Shown here in pieces: positions 37,841 through 48,579 of a stretch of 64,000 nucleotides of DNA. The first letter of the stretch is position 1, and each line of letters starts with the position of its first letter. The DNA comes from Meira nashicola. Its lineage: Eukaryota; Basidiomycota; Exobasidiomycetes; Exobasidiales; Brachybasidiaceae. The notes beneath the pieces are model-generated. The model saw nothing but the letters and a program-made list of their open reading frames with translations, searched no databases and was not told the DNA's origin. The DNA lies in contig BCJU01000001.1 in assembly GCA_001600355.1 (NCBI GenBank), forward strand, positions 5,208,013-5,272,012, in the 5' to 3' direction. Position numbers and translations under genes: made by a program.

Positions 37841-39445
37841 ATGTTCATCAATGGTGATGATGATTTGGACAAGATGAATTCAGGTCGTAGTAGTTTGATT
37901 GGGGTGGCAATCTCTTTGGTGGGAAATATCTTAATTTCTTTGGCGCTCAATTGTCAAAAATTGGCGCATACAAGAATGCAAAGGGAAGCACAGGGATTAG
38001 ATCCAAACATTTTATCAGATGATGATGATGAAGAGAATGAATCTCAACCTTTACAAAAGAAACCACACTCTCCATCTTCAACTGCACAAGGTCAGAATGG
38101 TGTTTATGGCAGTACTTCTTCCCTTCCAAGGCCAACAAATGCAATCAATTCTCCGCCAAAAAGTCGACAAATGTCAAGATCATCCTCTGCATCAGCAGCA
38201 AGTGGGAAGAAGAAGAGCACCTCTGATTCAGAAACGGAACACAATGAGCCAGTCAGGAAAGAAGTCAACACTGAATTTTTACGTAGCAGACTTTGGTGGT
38301 TAGGACTCGGATTGATGAGTTTGGGTGAATTTGGCAACTTTTTATCGTATGCGTATGCACCCGCTTCTTTGGTTGCTCCTTTGGGTGCGGTTGCTTTGTT
38401 ATCCAATGTGATCATCGCACCAATCCTTCTAAAAGAACGCTTTCGACCTTCTGATTTAGGAGGTATTTTCTTGGCAATCATTGGTGCGGTAACGGTCGTT
38501 TTCAGTTCAAAACAAAGTGATGCAACTTTGGATCCCGATGAATTATTAAAAGCAATCTTGCGACCCGAATTTTTGGCTTACACTTGCATTGTCATCGTAC
38601 TTGTGATTTCACTAGCATATGTCAGCTCAACATCTCTTGGTGATCGATATATTCTCTTGGATCTTGGTGTTTGTGCACTTTTAGGCGGATTCACTGTCTT
38701 GTCCACCAAAGGTCTTTCATCGTTACTCTCTTTGGGTAAGCCATGGCAATTGATCCGAGTTCCAATTACATATGGTCTCTTGATTGTCTTGATTGGTACA
38801 GCACTTGCTCAAATTACATATCTTAATCGAGCTTTACAAAGGTTTGATTCAAGAGAAGTCATTCCTACGCAATTTGTCATGTTTACAATCTCGGCAATCG
38901 TTGGATCAGCAATTTTGTATCGAGAATTCGATAATATGGAAGCACATAGACTCATCAATTTCTTTTTCGGCTGTTTGACAACTTTTGCAGGGGTTTATAC
39001 ACTTACGAGGGTGAAGAATGATGAAGAAGGAAACGGTCATGAATCTGATGAAGAAGAAGCAGTGGAAGATGAAGAGGATGAAGAGATAGACGTACGAGAA
39101 GATAGTGCATCTCGTCGTACAAGTTCTGACGTATTTGCCAAACCCGTTGCTGTTCCTAGAACACATCCAGCTGCAGCAAATAATGCTAGACGGGGAAAAA
39201 GAAGGTTACGATCAAAACGTTCTATTGTCGGATTTTCGGCAGGTTCCGTTCCTACTGTTGCCATTCAACGTATGCCCAATAATTTCCTTTCAACAAGTTT
39301 ACAAGAGTCAGGTAGCGTTCCTGTCGCGATCGCACGAAGATCGATCTTTAACCCTGCGTTCACGATCGCATATCTGGATCAAAGTTTACCTTCAACTCCC
39401 AGGAGGGTCAGACAGTCTGGACCAGGGAGCCCCAGACCAACATAA
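37841..39445 (+). CDS. NIPA-like magnesium transporter
   Basis: 534 aa from the first ATG (37841); the frame is open upstream only from a GTG. The first helix (about 14-32) is separated by a ~110-residue polar loop from the rest: WWLGLGLMSLGEFGNFLSYAYAPASLVAPLGAVALLSNVIIAP is the NIPA signature block, followed by ERFRPSDLGGIFLAIIGAV and about six further helices. The acidic C-terminal tail (Glu/Asp runs) is cytosolic. NIPA proteins move Mg2+ in endosomes and plasma membrane in animals; fungal members are mostly uncharacterised. Substrate inferred. Confidence 0.9.
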   Translation: MFINGDDDLDKMNSGRSSLIGVAISLVGNILISLALNCQKLAHTRMQREAQGLDPNILSDDDDEENESQPLQKKPHSPSSTAQGQNGVYGSTSSLPRPTNAINSPPKSRQMSRSSSASAASGKKKSTSDSETEHNEPVRKEVNTEFLRSRLWWLGLGLMSLGEFGNFLSYAYAPASLVAPLGAVALLSNVIIAPILLKERFRPSDLGGIFLAIIGAVTVVFSSKQSDATLDPDELLKAILRPEFLAYTCIVIVLVISLAYVSSTSLGDRYILLDLGVCALLGGFTVLSTKGLSSLLSLGKPWQLIRVPITYGLLIVLIGTALAQITYLNRALQRFDSREVIPTQFVMFTISAIVGSAILYREFDNMEAHRLINFFFGCLTTFAGVYTLTRVKNDEEGNGHESDEEEAVEDEEDEEIDVREDSASRRTSSDVFAKPVAVPRTHPAAANNARRGKRRLRSKRSIVGFSAGSVPTVAIQRMPNNFLSTSLQESGSVPVAIARRSIFNPAFTIAYLDQSLPSTPRRVRQSGPGSPRPT

Positions 39446-39555
39446 GCTATTCATGAATTGCCCATTCTTTTGTACTCTAGACTTTTTTTTGCTGACATTT
39501 ATATTCATGCAATATTTTGATATATGAATAGTATACATGTATTATTACAACAAAC

Positions 39556-41184
39556 TTATTGTGTTTCATCAATTGAAGTCTGTTTACGCTTTTGTGCTCT
39601 TTCTCTGTTGAGCTGTTTTCTTTTTTCATTCTCCTTCTCTCGTTCCAACGTAGGATCCTGTTGACGTTCAACGATGCGGGGCAAAAGGGTAGCAAAGGTC
39701 AAATAAGAAGTATGACCACGCATATCTGTAAACGGTCTTGAAAGAACATTAGCTCGTTGCAAGCTTTTTCCGTCATCTTTGGCTATTGTGGGTTCACCTT
39801 CTCTGCCATTGGTACCGTCTCCGTGTTCAGGATCTGCGTTCAAATTCTCTTGATCAGCTTCTTCAGACTGAATTTTCTCGACATGAAGTTCAGATTGTTT
39901 CGAATTACCCTCACCATTCTCATCTCCTTCCTTCTGTATCCTTTCCTGTCTTTCTTTTTTTGCTCTTTGTATCTGCATATCTCGCCTTTTGCCCTTTTTC
40001 ACTTCTACTTCCCGAATCCGTTCAACAGCTTCATCGATAGATGGCGTATAATTTTGCGTTCCAGGTCCACACCAAATGCTGAGATGAGTCCTATTCAAAC
40101 ATTCATACGTTTCAATATCTGTCCACTTTGCCTCATCAACAATATTTCCGTTGTCATCATGTGAGGTAGAACCTTTTCGCAAGGCAGCCACAGTTTTCAA
40201 TACCTGTTCAACGCAAGGTGAAAAACAACAAATACGTGTAGGAACATCTTTACGCATTGCTTCGGCTGCATGATCAATGGCATCCCAAGGAGCAGGTAAA
40301 TCCAAAAATACTGCATCTGCCACTCCTTCTAAACCGAAACCATTCTTGACTACGTTACGATGTCGTAAAGAAAGAGTAGGAAAGAGACCATGTTGTTCAA
40401 ACTCATGCCATGCTTTCACAGCCCTTCCAGCATGAAATTCGAATGACCATACCCTTCCTTCGCGTGGGGCAACATATGCATTTGGAGGTGCAGAAAGGCG
40501 TTCAAGAATTTCAGCTTCTTGTTGATCAGAAGGTTGCAAAGTAGTTTCTTCCTCTTCTTCATCTTCTTCAATAGCTTCCTGTCTTTCATCTTCAAAATCA
40601 TCTTCTGCTTTTTTCCTTTTTTTACGATTACTTCGATCTTTTTCAGTCTTTGCTACTCCTTTCCATCCATAACCGCTACTCTGTATATGTTTTCTTGCAA
40701 CACATCGGGTAGCATAGTGTGAAAATGAACCTGAACCCGTTCCTGATTCGATCATTCTAGCTCCTGGAGATAAACCAAGATGAGCAGAAATAAAAGACAT
40801 ATCGGGTGTATACAAAATTTGCGTTCTGTGAGGTAAGGCTAAAGTCCAAAGTTCTGGAGTAGGTCGTAAAACGTGAATGAATCCTCTTCGATTTTTTGAA
40901 GCTAATCTAGCACCAAAAGGTTTACCAATCATTTCATCATGTGGAAATGATCCGTATGTGTTTGTTAATTCTTGTCCTGATGTTACTGTAAGTGGAATAG
41001 GTGGTCGATCTCTTGATAAGAAGATAATTACAAGATCTCCTTCATTTATAACATTTGTTTTCGTATAAGGGGGCTTGGATATCGTATGATCATGCGAATG
41101 TCCATTTTGTGCTAGAGATGGTGCAATTTCTTCTTTCTGAATTGTTTCCAAATCTGATGCCTGCATAGCAACATCTGAAGCCAT
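39556..41184 (-). CDS. TRM61: tRNA (adenine-58-N1)-methyltransferase catalytic subunit
   Basis: 542 aa, intronless. The N-terminal beta domain (residues ~45-110: EGDLVIIFLSRD, THGSFPHDEMIG-like block) precedes a Rossmann methyltransferase: MIESGTGSGSFSHYA (SAM motif I, ~142), RVWSFEFHAGRAVKAWHEF (motif II) and VFLDLPAPWDAIDHA (DxP-PW catalytic loop). A charged insert with long Glu/Asp runs (about 177-215) splits the usual spacing between motif I and II. The C-terminal ~150 residues are Lys/Glu-rich. Trm61 with Trm6 makes m1A58 in the T-loop of tRNAs, including initiator tRNA. Confidence 0.93.
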   Translation of the reverse strand: MASDVAMQASDLETIQKEEIAPSLAQNGHSHDHTISKPPYTKTNVINEGDLVIIFLSRDRPPIPLTVTSGQELTNTYGSFPHDEMIGKPFGARLASKNRRGFIHVLRPTPELWTLALPHRTQILYTPDMSFISAHLGLSPGARMIESGTGSGSFSHYATRCVARKHIQSSGYGWKGVAKTEKDRSNRKKRKKAEDDFEDERQEAIEEDEEEEETTLQPSDQQEAEILERLSAPPNAYVAPREGRVWSFEFHAGRAVKAWHEFEQHGLFPTLSLRHRNVVKNGFGLEGVADAVFLDLPAPWDAIDHAAEAMRKDVPTRICCFSPCVEQVLKTVAALRKGSTSHDDNGNIVDEAKWTDIETYECLNRTHLSIWCGPGTQNYTPSIDEAVERIREVEVKKGKRRDMQIQRAKKERQERIQKEGDENGEGNSKQSELHVEKIQSEEADQENLNADPEHGDGTNGREGEPTIAKDDGKSLQRANVLSRPFTDMRGHTSYLTFATLLPRIVERQQDPTLEREKENEKRKQLNRERAQKRKQTSIDETQ

Positions 41185-41810
41185 TTCTTGCCAAAGGGAG
41201 GACGTCAGTGATGCAAATGATGGAGGTAGAATTTGTTAATGCATGTACACTTTTTGTTCGTCTTAGCTTGACCTCCTTTCTTCTTCTTGTTCCAAACCAA
41301 AAAAAAAAAACAGCCAAAAATTGGTAAATTATATAATCAGTCTTTTTGTGCCTTTACGCGTCTGATGGTAAACGCCGGCGCCCCTTTGCTGAACGAATGT
41401 TTAGAGAACAACACGACAGATTTAGTGCTTTGCAAAACAGACTATCGGAAGAGGTTCAGGGGTTATTTTTTTGTTTTTTTAGGATTGCATTGAATGTATG
41501 CACGATACAATGTATCAATCAAAATGGTGAAATGATGAATGCAACTCTGAGTGAGAAAGTTTTACTTCTTTTGCTCACGACCTCATAATATAGGCGACAT
41601 CAGAAGAGGCGGAGAGGAAGAAAGAAAGAAAGGTGTGAATGAACTACTACTCATATACCTACATTCAAGAGTAGATTTATGTGCATCACGATGATCAAAC
41701 AATAAATTGAATTGACGATTTTTACGATAACGACACTTTTTAACGAAATTCAAGCAAAATAACGACGACAACTATCTTCATCATCACCACAAGCTTTCCA
41801 CTCTGCCAAG
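41185..41810. promoter_or_regulatory. Divergent promoter between TRM61 and the TMEM184-like gene
   Basis: 626 bp with ACGCGT (41356-41361) and GGCGCC (41377-41382) close together. Several short frames are open, none with family features. Confidence 0.45.
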
Positions 41811-44800
41811 ATGGGTAATTCAACCTGTCCCTCAGAATATAAACCAATCGATCCCGTCCCTTTCTTTACCCACGGCAGTCTCAATTTCAAAGCACACGAT
41901 GTTGGATGGATTATATGCGGATTTTTCACCTTGATTGCCTCAGTTTCATCTTTTTGGCTGATATGGAAACATTTAACATACTATACATGTCCACAACAAC
42001 AAAGGCATATCATTCGAATGTTATTCATGGTTCCGATTTATGCAATCGTCAGCTTGTTATCTTACGTCTTTTATCACCAAGCGATTTATTATCAAACGAT
42101 TCGAGATTGCTATGAAGCTGTGGTAATTACCTCTTTCTTTTACCTCTTGCTTCAATATGTCGGTGATACACCTGCTGAACAACATGAAGTTTTTCGAATG
42201 GTCAAATTGAAAAAGTGGTTTTGGCCTTTAGGATTTTGGAAATATAGGCCGGATGGATTACACTTTTTATGGTTAATGAAAATTTGTATTTTGCAGTATG
42301 CCATCGTTCGGCCTGTAGGCACTTTGGTTGCTGTTGGGTTGCAATACTTTGGATTGTATTGTTTAGAATCATGGGAACCGTGGTTCGGGCATATCTACAT
42401 CACGATCGCCATCAGTATCAGTGTAACAGTGGCAATGTACTGTATCATTCAATTTTATATGCCCATTCAAGAAGAACTCAAACCTTACTCTCCCGTGCTC
42501 AAATTTTTAGCCGTCAAGAGTGTAGTCTTTTTGACTTTTTGGCAAGATAGCTTTTTATCAATCTTGGTCTATTTTGGAGCGATCAAAGAATCACAATATA
42601 TGACTGCTGCTGATATTCAAGTTGGTATTAATGCATTATTGGAAACATTTGAGATGTGCATATTTGGTTTCCTACATATAAAAGCATTTACCTATATTGT
42701 TTATCGTCCAAAAGATCGACAACGAACTACTCGAAAGTTGAAGGCTTTACTTGACGTTTTGGATTATAGAGATTGGTATTATCAAATGCGTCAATCTTCC
42801 CGGTATGTGGCAGCAAAAACAAAAGGACGTGATTTTTCAATTGTGGAAGATATTCGAAGAGAAAAGTATTCGCATTTGGAAAAAGCACTTGGACGTGATA
42901 GATGGTCACATTTGCAAACTGAATGGAGTGCTGGTAAAGAGAATATACCAACATTTTGGAAACCAGGTTGTGAGCCAGGAGAGGATGATACGAGTACCAA
43001 TCTAGATTCCGATACCGAAAAGACGGCTTCCAGTAGAGTTGTTGAAGTGAAAAAGTCAAGATCACATAATGCATCTTCGATGAGAGCGGAAGATGATACG
43101 GAAAGCAGAAAGCCTCGAGGTAATTTAGCAATGAGACCGGATTACGATCCTGAGAACGAAGATGAAGATGGACCGATAGATGAAATGTCAGATCATCAAT
43201 CACTTTTACAGTCAAACAAAGCGTCAAGACTTTTGCCAACGCTTCCTAGAGTGGAGATTGATTCGATTCGATCACCTTCATTACGTATGGAAAGACATCC
43301 AGAATTATCGCAATATCACAGAACAGAGCTTGAAGAAGAATTAGATGAGAAAGAGGACGATTACAATCGAGCAGTAGGCGTACCCGAAGACATTTTCATT
43401 CCAAGGAAAGGTGGAAGAGCAAGGAAAGAAGGATCTTTAGGTTTAGGCGCATTTTGGAGACAATTTCGTCAAAGAATATCGGGAAGTCAAGCAGAACCTG
43501 TAGGAGAGCAAGAAGAAGACGAAGTAGCAGAAGAAGATGAATTCTTACCGCCTGTATCTTCTTTAGAAGAATCAAAATCTGACGCATCTCAAAGCGCGAT
43601 CCGGAGCCGCGATTCTCCATTAACTCAAATCATTCGAAATCACGGACAAGAAATTCGAATGCCAATAGATAATCACTCTGCAAAGATTGGTCAGACCACA
43701 ATCGGTCGTACAGATGCAATCGCAAGCGCAATCCAAAGGCAAAAGTCTGATCGTGCTTATATCACTTCTATGCCGCTATCCAATCAAGAACCAAGATCGA
43801 TCGCAGATGCATATTTACCAGATGCGCAAAAACTGGATCCACCACCTGTACAAAATGTGCCTTTGCGAGCGCCTGTGGCTAGAAAGCCTGTAGGTGATAT
43901 CGAAAGCGTTGCACCAAGTATAAGCATTTGGAGTTCATCAGCACAAGACCATAATAAAGCAAAATCTATCACTACAACATCAGAGCCTGTTAAGCTGACT
44001 GAGAATGCACTAAAAGCTGCAGGACTTGCACCTACGAGCACTGTTGTTCAATCTAATTTAGGCGTTGAGAAGTCTACTGTTTCATTAAGTACAGCAGAAT
44101 TACAAAAACAATTGATGGCAAAAGAACAAAAGAGATCCGCTTTAACGGCAAAAGGTCCAAAAGGTAAACGAATTTCAGTTGTTTTACCTGGTGCTCTTTC
44201 ACCGGAAGGTTTACCAGCCGTTGAACCTGTTCAAGCACAAGCAACACCATCTGTATCTGATATTCCTGCTTCTTTACGACCAGGTTCACAACTTCCCACT
44301 CCTGTGGTGAAACGCGATTCTCGTTTAAGATTTGCTGAAATACGACAACCGATGCCGGATCCTAAAGATGATCCTGAAGCAGACGTACCAAAAGTGAACG
44401 GTTGGGTAGTTGCTGGTGGCAAAAGTTTGAAACAAATTAGAGAGATGGAAGAAGAAACGAAAAGAAAACGCGAGGAAGAAGAAAGACGTCAAAAAGAAGA
44501 AAGCAGAAGACTTGCATTTGAACAACAACAAATGCAACGACACCAACATCCTCAGCCAATCTTGAATACAACAACAAATCGACCTCGTGCTTATTCGCGT
44601 GATGGCAATCTTCCACAAAATCAAAGTTCAAACACACCATCTTCCAGCAGGACAAGACGTACTAGTGCACCAGCTGTACCTGAAACAAGATCATCTCTTT
44701 CAAAGTCAAATAAAAATGAGAAAGCAAATATTCCAACACCTCTACCAGCACCATCTCAATTATCAGGTCTGGATGTTCACAATGTATTATTTGGTGGAGC

Positions 44801-45383
44801 AGAAGCATCGATCGGTCAACGTCAGAGTCATGTTCAATATCCCAACAGACAAAGACATCAATCACAGCCTTCACAAACTCTAAGTCAAATTCAAGTAGGT
44901 TCAATCGTTAGCAGAAGAGAAGTTTTCAATGCAATGGCACCTGCTGCACCCGTACCAATGCCACAATATAGTCATCATGCTGTAAGACCGATTCCTCCTT
45001 CTAATTTTGTAAGACCTCCGATGATGCGACCTATCAGACAACAATCAAACCCTTCTACCAATCGAACTCCACCTGCTTGGCCGGTACCACCTCCTTCTAA
45101 TGCTGTTGGATCGAGAAATATATCATTTCAACAACAAGGCAGAGGTTATGCACCTCGACCTCATCCCGCTCAGCCTCAAAGATCATTCTCTGCAACACAA
45201 ACATCTTATGATCCATATACGGGAGAACCTCGACTAAGTGCCCATCAAGGATATCCAATGCAACGACCACCTTCTAGACACTCTCTTCCACAACAACAAT
45301 CTCAGAGACAATCTTACAACCGCAATGAAAGAGGAGCAAGGGGAGAAACTCGAGAAGGCTTTCATTTTGACTACATAGATTAA
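41811..45383 (+). CDS. TMEM184/organic solute transporter Ost-alpha family membrane protein
   Basis: 1190 aa, intronless. Residues ~25-300 hold seven helices with the family blocks FMVPIYAIVSLLSYVF, YYQTIRDCYEAVVITSFFYLL and FLAVKSVVFLTFWQ, as in DUF300/Ost-alpha proteins (human TMEM184, plant LAZ1). The remaining ~890 residues are hydrophilic, with Ser-, Glu/Lys- (a charged helix near 880) and Gln/Pro-rich blocks, ending GFHFDYID. Family members sit in vacuolar or plasma membranes; transport substrates in fungi are not established. The very long tail is presumably cytosolic and regulatory. Confidence 0.9.
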   Translation: MGNSTCPSEYKPIDPVPFFTHGSLNFKAHDVGWIICGFFTLIASVSSFWLIWKHLTYYTCPQQQRHIIRMLFMVPIYAIVSLLSYVFYHQAIYYQTIRDCYEAVVITSFFYLLLQYVGDTPAEQHEVFRMVKLKKWFWPLGFWKYRPDGLHFLWLMKICILQYAIVRPVGTLVAVGLQYFGLYCLESWEPWFGHIYITIAISISVTVAMYCIIQFYMPIQEELKPYSPVLKFLAVKSVVFLTFWQDSFLSILVYFGAIKESQYMTAADIQVGINALLETFEMCIFGFLHIKAFTYIVYRPKDRQRTTRKLKALLDVLDYRDWYYQMRQSSRYVAAKTKGRDFSIVEDIRREKYSHLEKALGRDRWSHLQTEWSAGKENIPTFWKPGCEPGEDDTSTNLDSDTEKTASSRVVEVKKSRSHNASSMRAEDDTESRKPRGNLAMRPDYDPENEDEDGPIDEMSDHQSLLQSNKASRLLPTLPRVEIDSIRSPSLRMERHPELSQYHRTELEEELDEKEDDYNRAVGVPEDIFIPRKGGRARKEGSLGLGAFWRQFRQRISGSQAEPVGEQEEDEVAEEDEFLPPVSSLEESKSDASQSAIRSRDSPLTQIIRNHGQEIRMPIDNHSAKIGQTTIGRTDAIASAIQRQKSDRAYITSMPLSNQEPRSIADAYLPDAQKLDPPPVQNVPLRAPVARKPVGDIESVAPSISIWSSSAQDHNKAKSITTTSEPVKLTENALKAAGLAPTSTVVQSNLGVEKSTVSLSTAELQKQLMAKEQKRSALTAKGPKGKRISVVLPGALSPEGLPAVEPVQAQATPSVSDIPASLRPGSQLPTPVVKRDSRLRFAEIRQPMPDPKDDPEADVPKVNGWVVAGGKSLKQIREMEEETKRKREEEERRQKEESRRLAFEQQQMQRHQHPQPILNTTTNRPRAYSRDGNLPQNQSSNTPSSSRTRRTSAPAVPETRSSLSKSNKNEKANIPTPLPAPSQLSGLDVHNVLFGGAEASIGQRQSHVQYPNRQRHQSQPSQTLSQIQVGSIVSRREVFNAMAPAAPVPMPQYSHHAVRPIPPSNFVRPPMMRPIRQQSNPSTNRTPPAWPVPPPSNAVGSRNISFQQQGRGYAPRPHPAQPQRSFSATQTSYDPYTGEPRLSAHQGYPMQRPPSRHSLPQQQSQRQSYNRNERGARGETREGFHFDYID

Positions 45384-45411
45384 AGAATGAAAATTTCCAA
45401 TATATAAATAC

Positions 45412-45434
45412 ATGATGATGATGATGATGATGAT
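45412..45434. repeat. (ATG)n microsatellite
   Basis: About seven ATG/GAT triplets in the 55-bp gap between two convergent genes. Confidence 0.85.
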
Positions 45435-45438
45435 AAAC

Positions 45439-47103
45439 TCATTTTTGTTGTTGATTTAAACGTTTCTGCTGTTCTTCATGTAACCTTTGAAGTTCTAAAG
45501 AGAGTTTGGATTTTGCACGGATTTTATGACCATAAATGAAAAGGATGAAAGGAACTACACCTAAAACTGCTCCTATCAATGCAACCAAAGTACTTGCCCA
45601 TGTATAACCCAAATTATGATACATTGGCGTAACGAAAAGAGGAAATGCGAATCCAAACATATTTCTTGCAAATGATTGAGCTGCTAAAGCTGAACTTGCA
45701 TAAACCAAATAAGCATCTGCAAGATAATTGAAAACGGCCAAATAAATCGTATAAACTGCTGTCATAAGAGCAGTGATTCCAACAATAGGTCCTGCAATAC
45801 TAACATCAGGATACGATGTCCAAGCATAAATGAAACAACCTAGTGGAAAAAGGATAGCAGCAGCGCAAGCGGCATATAAACGAGCTTCTGGACCTCGTTT
45901 CATGAAATTTTTGGTATAAAGATGATCTTGATAGAAGTTGCAGAAGAATCCAATAATTGCACCTGCACAAATTGTTAAAAAGACAAGACCTGTTTGACCG
46001 GGTGAATAATTGTGTAATTCAGTTATGAAACCGATTGACTCCAAAAGACAGTACATCATTCCCCAACAGAACGAGATCCATAATGAGAAAACAAACACGA
46101 TTGGTTCAGAAAATAACATCAATGCAGGTCTTGTCAAACTGTTTTTGATCAAAATCGGAATGGATGCTCTTTCTTCTTCTGCTTTTGCTCTATAACGATT
46201 ATCTCCCGTTTCATTTCTTAGTCGGACCGCTCTTCTTGTCAAGATCACACTACCACGAGTTTCTTTTAAAAATATCAAAAGGACGATAAATACTGCACCT
46301 GTATAAATTGCTTGAATATATTGAATCCATCTCCATTCAAGTTTTGAATTTCCAGCAACGAAACCAGCCCAAAAGGGACCAAAACCAGTTCCAAAAATTG
46401 CACCAACACTGAACAAGCTCATAGGTAATCCACGTTCACTTGTCGTCCAAATATCAGCAATCGTTCCACCAACCATAGTACTTCCTGTACTTCCAAAACC
46501 ACCTTGTAGGAATCGTAAAATAAGCATTCCCGTCATATTATTTACTAATCCAGTTCCAACAAATAAAACCGTATAGAAGAAATGCGTAGCAAGATAAATC
46601 AAATTACGACCGAAAACTTCCGAGAATGGAGCCAAAATAAGTGGAGTGATACCGAAACCTAAAGCATAAATCGAAACGCCAAGAAGGGAAACTGTATGAT
46701 TCGATTCACCGAGATCTCTTTCCATACTCGTTATTCCTGGAACATAAGCTCCCGCTGTTGCAGCAACTTCTGCTGTAAAGATTACACTTAAAATTGTTGT
46801 TAACCATTTTCGATGTTTTGAAAAATTGAATGGATTTTCAACATCATCTTTTTCGAATTCTACCCAAATAACTTCTTCTCCTTCTTTTGTTCTTTGAATT
46901 TCTAATTTTGATCCATTCCCTCTTTCTGTATCACCATACGTTGGTGCTGTATGCTGTTGAATTTGATCATCACTATCAATCGAAGAAGAATTCGTTGGCG
47001 TTACGGCTACCGTATTTGGCCTTGTTTCATCTTCTGGTGCTATAGGTATATCATTCGCCATTCTCTTTTCATCTTGATCCGTATGCGTATTAGCTTCGGT
47101 CAT
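45439..47103 (-). CDS. MFS transporter, DHA1 (drug:H+ antiporter) type
   Basis: 554 aa from the first ATG (47103); the frame extends upstream only from a TTG. A polar N-terminal tail of ~95 residues ends at NPFNFSKHRKWLTTILSV, the usual entry to helix 1 in fungal DHA1 carriers. LILAPFSEVFGRNLIYL is motif A in the APxSExxGR form of this subfamily, and RFLQGGFGSTGSTMVGGTIADIW is helix 4/5. Twelve helices are apparent. Relatives export drugs, polyamines or metabolites at the plasma membrane; substrate unknown. No secondary-metabolite genes are adjacent. Confidence 0.93.
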   Translation of the reverse strand: MTEANTHTDQDEKRMANDIPIAPEDETRPNTVAVTPTNSSSIDSDDQIQQHTAPTYGDTERGNGSKLEIQRTKEGEEVIWVEFEKDDVENPFNFSKHRKWLTTILSVIFTAEVAATAGAYVPGITSMERDLGESNHTVSLLGVSIYALGFGITPLILAPFSEVFGRNLIYLATHFFYTVLFVGTGLVNNMTGMLILRFLQGGFGSTGSTMVGGTIADIWTTSERGLPMSLFSVGAIFGTGFGPFWAGFVAGNSKLEWRWIQYIQAIYTGAVFIVLLIFLKETRGSVILTRRAVRLRNETGDNRYRAKAEEERASIPILIKNSLTRPALMLFSEPIVFVFSLWISFCWGMMYCLLESIGFITELHNYSPGQTGLVFLTICAGAIIGFFCNFYQDHLYTKNFMKRGPEARLYAACAAAILFPLGCFIYAWTSYPDVSIAGPIVGITALMTAVYTIYLAVFNYLADAYLVYASSALAAQSFARNMFGFAFPLFVTPMYHNLGYTWASTLVALIGAVLGVVPFILFIYGHKIRAKSKLSLELQRLHEEQQKRLNQQQK

Positions 47104-47535
47104 ATTCAACCAAGCATCAGTAAACCAAAAATGATGATGGAAGTCTTTGAGTGAATTTGAATTTAAGACTCGTTCAGAATTTATATTCAAGTTTCAGCAT
47201 GGAACATGTTTTTTTTTTTCATTTATCCGAAAACATTTGCAAGTGACTCCTATTATGCATTTTTATTTTTTATTTTTTCGGGTATAAACCTCACGGCGAG
47301 AAGCCAAAAATCGGAATAACCGCATGACGGCACACAAACACATAAAACTATCCGCACGTATTTAACTCCTCTCGTGCTTGGATCGCACGCGTCAATGGCT
47401 GTAAACAAAAGATTATCCTGCATTGCATTTTTTTACGTTACATAAAGTATGTCAGAAAAAAAAACAGGATTAGCGTAAGTACAAATAAAATTATGATCTT
47501 GGCCGAAGATTGATTGAATGCATGCATAGCCATTT
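47104..47535. other. Intergenic, upstream of the MFS gene
   Basis: 432 bp including poly-T tracts and ACGCGT at 47387-47392. No gene seen. Confidence 0.45.
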
Positions 47536-48579
47536 TTACAGCTTATGACGTCCACCTTTTGCTAATTTTTCAAATTTTTCTTGCGGTCTTCCAGCACGAA
47601 AGACTGCTTCTGCTCCTAATAATTCTTCCATTCCAGCTTCATAAATATTTTTATTCATATAAGCAGTTTCTCTTAAGATACGCTTTGTATTTAAAACTGC
47701 AAACATGTCAACGTTTGGTGGTAAAAGTCTATCTCCAATATGATGTAAAACGTCTTGTAAGATTGGGGCAGTGTAAGTCTTTTTATCTGCATTCGAAGGC
47801 GTCGGAGGAGAAGGAAAGATTCGGCTGTGATGATTATGATGATGAAAAGATGTCAATTTGATGATATTCGTTGAATGCGATGCAAATGTCATAATTACTT
47901 ACCTAATAAAACCCGAATCTTCCAACTCTTTTGCAGTCATCTTTTTACCCTCTATTAAAGCTTGTTGTGCTTTTCCTAAACCCATCTTTCTTGGAAAAGT
48001 GATACTTGAACCAGCTTCTGCAACTAAAGCGATTTGACTAAAAGGTGTCAAAAGGTAAAAGTTATCATATGTGTAAATCAAATCACATAAAGCCACAACT
48101 GCTGCCATTATTCCAACTACCGGTCCATTCATTGCAGCAACGAGTAATTTTGAATGATTATACATCATTCTCACTACCATTCCGTTACTTGAGTATACAC
48201 GTCCTTGTATCTGTGTTCTTGATCCGATTATATGCTTGATATGATCTTTGGGTAACTTTTTTATTTCTTCCGGTATCATTTTTGAACGTGCTGGATCGGC
48301 AACATCAGCTCCTGCAGAAAAGAATCTTCCTTTACCTGTTAAAACTGTAATTGAAATTTGAGGTTGTTCTTCAATCCATTCTAAAAAAGTCCATAGACTT
48401 TGCATATCTTCCATCGTTAATGCATTTAATTTTTGTGGAGAACATAATGTTAAAACGGCTACCGGTCCACAATGTTCAATAGATCCATCGTTTGATTTGA
48501 TAAGCGGGAATGAAATTTCAACAGATGTACTTTCATCACTGATTGGTAAAGGTCTTGTAGGTGTGAATGGTAATGTCAT
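47536..48579 (-). CDS. Peroxisomal enoyl-CoA hydratase/isomerase (ECI1-like)
   Basis: Exons 48579-47903 and 47824-47536 with a 78-nt intron (GTAAGT...CACAG, phase 2), 321 aa. ATG 48579 is preferred over an upstream in-frame ATG (48627). LCSPQKLNALTMEDM and TGKGRFFSAGADV are crotonase motifs; MNGPVVGIMAAVVALCDLIY builds the oxyanion hole, and LVAEAGSS holds the Glu position of Delta3-Delta2-enoyl-CoA isomerases. The C-terminus is RHKL, a PTS1-like signal; yeast Eci1 ends HRL. Probable role: moving double bonds so unsaturated fatty acids can enter beta-oxidation. Hydratase activity cannot be excluded. Confidence 0.88.
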
